Below, in pieces: positions 6,838 to 10,000 of a stretch of DNA of 10,000 bases. The stretch comes from Stramonita haemastoma. Lineage: Eukaryota > Mollusca > Gastropoda > Neogastropoda > Muricidae. The number at the start of each line of letters is the position of its first letter. Position 1 is the stretch's first letter. A program made the translations under genes and the position numbers. The notes below the pieces were generated by a model that was not told the DNA's origin, did not search any database, and worked only from the letters and a program-made list of their open reading frames with translations. Where the stretch lies: NCBI GenBank assembly GCA_030674155.1, contig CM060342.1:13712692-13722691 (forward strand), read 5' to 3'.

Positions 6838-8063
6838 AGCCATGGAGCTGTTCCTGGAGCCCTCGGTGGACCTGTACTACGCTCCGCTCATGCCGCGCGG
6901 GGGCCGCGACTCGGCCGTGCTGCGCTGCATGGACCTGGAGCACGTCGCCGACCTGGTGCTGCACGCCTGCTGGGAGATGTGCGCGCGCGGGGGCAGGCTG
7001 GGCCCCGCCTTCGCCTCCTCCATGGAGTGGAACCTCTTCCGCATGGACTGGGCCTTCCTCAAGACCGAGTCTTGCAAAACCGCTTCATGCACCTGGCCGT
7101 TTTCCTGGGCCTCTTCCCGCCTCTGGACCCGGATTTTTACATGGGTTCTAGTGCTGCTGGTGTTTCTTCTAGTCGGAGAGGGAGAGGAGGAGGAGGGGGG
7201 GTCCGGGTTCTTGTCCTTCCAGCGACGAGTCCCAGAGCTCGGTGGGGTGTCTTTCGGCGTGGTGGACCTTCAGGACAGTCACCTCCCGCCTTACTCCTCC
7301 CCACCCAGACCGTCCTGCGTGCCCTGGGCTCACTCGGGCTCGGTGGGCTCCACCTCCTCCCCCCAGTCTCCCGTCGACAGCGACGTGGGCATCGTCTCCG
7401 AGACGGTGGCTCCCCCGGTAGCCCTACCCCCTCTGGAGGTGGGTGGCGAGGTGGTGGCGTCCTACTACTCCCACGCCGCCACGCAGGTCTCCGGCACCCG
7501 ACAGCCTCCTTACGGGACCTTCGCCCCCGCGCCGCCCGATACAGCGCCGCAATCCGCCTCTCGAGGTCAGCACGACGTCTCCGCGGGGTTCTACCCTGGA
7601 AACCACTCCTCCTCGACTCCTTGCTCCCCGATTCCTGCACCAGGACCAAGGAGGGAAGAAGCCAGCAGTAGCAGTAAGCCGGGACCCGGCACCAGCCCGG
7701 CCATGAAGGCTCAGATCGTGCGTTGGAGCCTGGAGGAGCGGCAGAGGCGGTGCCTGAGCAAGTTCGTAACGAGGCGGTGCGCCTGGCCCTGCCCCCGTCC
7801 TGCTGGCGCTCCTGCTGCGCTTCCTGTGCCAGGCCGACCTCAACCTGCTGGCCAGGATCACGCAGCACACGCTGCACACCTCCGCCTCCGCCATGGAGAC
7901 CCCCTTGCAGCGCCTGCACGACGCCGTGCGCCAGGCGCAGCTGACGACGCTGCAGCACCGCTGCAAGCAGGCCATCCTCACCACCCTCGGTCTGAGGCCC
8001 CGCGCCGTGCACGCCCTGCCCCTGCCCGACTGTTTGAAGCGTTATTTGCTGGATCCGTCCTGA
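6838..8063 (+). CDS. Coding block 3: C-terminal region with SOCS box, frame disrupted
   Basis: Reading starts in frame 2 (MELFLEPSVDLYYAPLMPRG) after the acceptor at 6837 and ends in frame 3 at TGA 8061-8063. To stay protein-like it must shift at about 7071 (ESL-QNRFMHLAVFLGLFPP continues in frame 1), then return to frame 2 somewhere in 7190-7245. It shifts to frame 1 near 7757 (VRNEAVRLALPP) and to frame 3 near 7795 (VLLALLLRFLCQADLNLLAR). Each step can be explained by loss of one base. The frame-2 return may pass through frame 3, where PSSDESQSS is seen near 7216-7240. The first part looks like the end of the ankyrin domain. The segment at about 7140-7700 is Ser/Pro/Gly-rich and probably disordered. 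The last 90 residues are helical and end in the SOCS box. The block is either a true pseudogenised exon or affected by consensus errors. Confidence 0.75.
7947..8060 (+). other. SOCS box: BC box and Cullin-5 box
   Basis: In frame 3, TLQHRCKQAI (7947-7976) fits the Elongin-C-binding BC box pattern TLxxxCxxxI. VHALPLPDCLKRYLL (8007-8051) fits the Cullin-5 box, with LPLP at 8016-8027 and the YL that usually follows. The box sits at the extreme C-terminus, three residues before the TGA, as is normal for SOCS-box proteins. This is the most diagnostic motif in the window. It indicates a substrate receptor for a Cullin-5/Elongin B-C E3 ligase. Confidence 0.88.
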
Positions 8064-8186
8064 TAGGAGAGTGTCGCATGCTTGCATGCATGCTGCATGG
8101 ATGCTGCAGACTGTGCAAGGATTTTTCTCTCAGGACTTTTCTCCACAGGTTGGATTTTTACCGTGGACTGACAGAAGGGAGGAACT
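8064..8186 (+). other. Start of the presumed 3' UTR
   Basis: This is non-coding sequence directly after the stop codon. A short GCATGC-rich stretch at about 8076-8108 repeats GCATGC and CTGCATGGATGC variants and could form a small hairpin. Nothing else is recognisable before the minisatellite. Confidence 0.6.
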
Positions 8187-9068
8187 GTGATACCAGGTCG
8201 GAGTTGTGTCTATGTATTACCATACCAGGAGGGAGGTGTATCTTATGTGCTACCCACCAGGAGGGAGTTGTGTCTATGTGATCATACCAGGAGGAGTTGT
8301 GTTTGTGATACCATACCAGGAGGGAGGTGTGTCTATGTGATACCATACCAGGAGGGAGGTGTATCTGTGATACCATACCAGGAGGGAGTTGTGTCTATGT
8401 GATACCATACCAGGAGGAGGTGTGTGTCTATGTAGTACCATACCAGGAGGGAGTTGTGTCTATGTGATACCATACCAGGAGGGAGGTGTGTCTATGTGAT
8501 ACCATACCAGGAGGGAGGTGTGTCTATGTGATACCATACCAGGAGGGAGGTGTGTCTATGTGATACCATACCAGGAGGGAGGTGTTCTATGTGATACCAT
8601 ACCAGGAGGGAGGTTGTATCTATGTGATACCATACCAGGAGGGAGTGTGTCTATGTGATACCATACCAGGAGGGAGGTGTATCTATGTGATACTACCAGG
8701 AGGGAGTGTATCTATGTGATACCATACCAGGAGGGAGGTGTGTCTATGTGATACCATACCAGGAGGGAGTTGTGTCTATGTGATACCATACCAGGAGGGA
8801 GGTGTATCCATGTGATACCATACCAGGAGGGAGGTGTATCTATGTGATACCATAGGAGGGGCTGTATCTATGTGATACCATACCAGGAGGGAGGTGTATC
8901 CATGTGAATACATACCCGGAGGGAGTTGTATCTGTGATACCATAGGAGGTGGCTGTATCTATGTGATACCATCCAGGTGGGAGGTGTATCTATGTGATAC
9001 CATACCAGGAGGGAGGTGTATCTATGTAGTACCATACCAGGAGGGAGGTGTATCCATGTCAGGAGGGC
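8187..9068. repeat. 32-bp minisatellite, about 27 copies
   Basis: A long head-to-tail array of a 32-base unit carries the motifs CCATACCAGGAGGGAGGTGT and CTATGTGATA. Units differ by GTGTGTC versus GTGTATC versus TTGTGTC, by one-base gaps, and by a shortened CCATAGGAGG form near 8852, 8941 and 8970. Variant types are interspersed rather than grouped, which points to repeated unequal exchange. The array begins about 125 bases after the stop of the SOCS-box gene and is probably in its 3' UTR or just beyond. The unit length is not a multiple of three, so the small open frames inside it are not genes. Confidence 0.95.
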
Positions 9069-9897
9069 TGTTGAGGTTCCGAATCACTCACGCTGTTTTA
9101 TCTATGCAGGAGTGTGCGTGCTTCAGTTTGCTGTCTCGTTTAAATCGTCGTGTGATGTGAAACTGTGATTACGTTTCTGTTTGCCGTGTGTGTGGTGCAA
9201 TATCACCCAGTATATTATCACCAGAAAGTCCAGGGCAAGTTTTGGGCATGACACAGGTCCAGTGTCTGTTGTTTTTGTTTGAGTTTTTTTGTCTTACAAG
9301 AGCTGTACTATTTTCCCCAGGACCAGAGCTTTGCAGGAATGAAGTATCTGAGAGATTTCATTTCACCAGTCAGTCAGTCAGTCAGTCCATCCCAGGCCAT
9401 TGCATGTTTATGTTCTGTGAACTATCTGTGATTTCGTCTAAAGGGTTCACCATTTCTTCAATACTCCGAGGCATAGAGGGAATCGGTTATGTGTTAAGTT
9501 TGATGTCCGTGCACTCCCAAAGGGAGTAAGACACGGTGCCTGTTTTGGCTGACCCCCAGGGTGTTAGGATAGGGAATGCGCGACATTTCACCACACTGGC
9601 ATCTTTTAACAACTCTGCAAGTCTCGAATAATTTGATGGATACATATGTATAATACATATTTTTTGTACTCTTCATGTTTAATACATGTTTCATATCCAA
9701 TACTTTAAGCATTTGTTTACCTCACAGATTAAAAACAGTTTTAAAAAATATATTATTCCAGTGGTAAACGACGACTCAAAGGTTTATACACTTCTTATTC
9801 TCGAAGTCGGAATGCGGCTACCTTAATGGTGGGTATAATTGGTCGCATACGCGAAAAGCTCGCCAATGATGAAGCTCGAAGCTGTAGCCAAGGAATG
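9069..9897. other. Gene-free 3' flank
   Basis: No coding-like frame is visible. The only landmarks are a five-copy CAGT tetranucleotide at 9367-9386 and an ATTAAA at 9728-9733 that could act as a weak polyadenylation signal. The short open frames (for example 9188-9529) lack coding character. Confidence 0.55.
9367..9386. repeat. CAGT tetranucleotide, five copies
   Basis: Five exact tandem copies of CAGT occur. This is a short simple repeat with no evident role. Confidence 0.9.
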
Positions 9898-9903
9898 AAT
9901 AAA
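9898..9903 (+). terminator. Possible polyadenylation signal AATAAA
   Basis: This is the first canonical plus-strand AATAAA noticed downstream of the SOCS-box stop. It lies about 1.8 kb away and directly before an AT tract. A transcript ending here would include the whole minisatellite in its 3' UTR. Six-base matches are common in AT-rich DNA, so the call is tentative. Confidence 0.25.
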
Positions 9904-9973
9904 TAATATATATATATATATTATATATATATATATATATATATTATATATTATATATATATATATATATATT
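9904..9973. repeat. AT microsatellite
   Basis: About 70 bases of (AT)n are broken by a few TT or AA steps. It follows an AATAAATAA tail, the kind of boundary often left at the 3' end of a non-LTR retroelement, but no element body was recognised. Confidence 0.95.
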
Positions 9974-10000
9974 CTATACTCTTCCCTGTGATAAGTTTTT

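Larger units (their letters stand above)
4118..8063 (+). other. Gene model: ankyrin-repeat, SOCS-box protein
   Basis: The three coding blocks 4118-5573, 5835-6511 and 6838-8063 read as one protein of about 1,100 residues. They carry ankyrin-like helical repeats, Ser/Pro/Gly-rich linkers and a C-terminal SOCS box. In known ankyrin/SOCS-box families the SOCS box recruits Elongin B-C and Cullin-5, and the ankyrin part binds the substrate to be ubiquitinated. Typical ASB proteins are about 300-600 residues, so this one is long, mainly because of disordered inserts. Introns 5574-5834 (phase 0) and 6512-6837 (phase 2) preserve frame. The third block needs frame changes, so the gene is either mis-sequenced or decaying. 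I cannot name an ortholog; an ASB-like or ANKRD9-like receptor are the alternatives I would test first. Confidence 0.75.

Noticed and set aside
6526..7671. 381-codon plus-strand open frame starting in the TG repeat
   Set aside because: Its first part is TG-repeat and intron translation. Only the short piece after about 7072 is protein-like, and that belongs to the SOCS-box gene after a frame change.
8187..9068. CRISPR-like direct repeats of about 32 bases
   Set aside because: The repeats abut with no unique spacers, vary in sequence, and lie in an intron-bearing animal genome. This is a minisatellite.

Overview
This window looks like animal nuclear DNA. It has long (CA/TG)n, (GA)n and (AT)n microsatellites, two minisatellites, AT-leaning non-coding DNA, and one plus-strand gene whose GC-rich coding blocks are separated by GT-AG introns. 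The repeat style and low gene density would fit a mollusc or another marine invertebrate, but nothing here identifies the species, and a fish cannot be excluded.

Layout. Positions 1-2830 hold no recognisable gene. They contain a cluster of CRE-like motifs (about 139-174), a seven-copy 31-bp tandem repeat (1131-1347) and a long CA tract (1511-1608). A GC-rich island at about 2837-3033 ends in an ATG followed by a short open stretch and a consensus splice donor, so it is a candidate first exon. From 3034 to 4117 lies a probable intron dominated by TG, GA, C and CA repeats. Coding sequence then runs through 4118-5573, 5835-6511 and 6838-8063. After the stop come a roughly 27-copy minisatellite of 32-bp units (8187-9068), a gene-free stretch with a possible polyadenylation signal near 9898, and an AT tract to about 9973.

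The gene encodes a protein of about 1,100 residues with ankyrin-like repeats, two long disordered inserts and a C-terminal SOCS box. Both the elongin BC box and a Cullin-5 box with LPLP are visible. The expected role is a substrate receptor of a Cullin-5/Elongin B-C ubiquitin ligase. The family member cannot be named with confidence.

The main puzzle is that the last coding block cannot be read in one frame. The most natural reading changes frame several times, and each change can be explained by loss of one base. The segment 5574-5834 has two readings: a clean 261-base phase-0 intron, or protein-like sequence that would itself need further frame changes. No prokaryotic-type system, RNA gene, CRISPR array or intact mobile-element gene was found.
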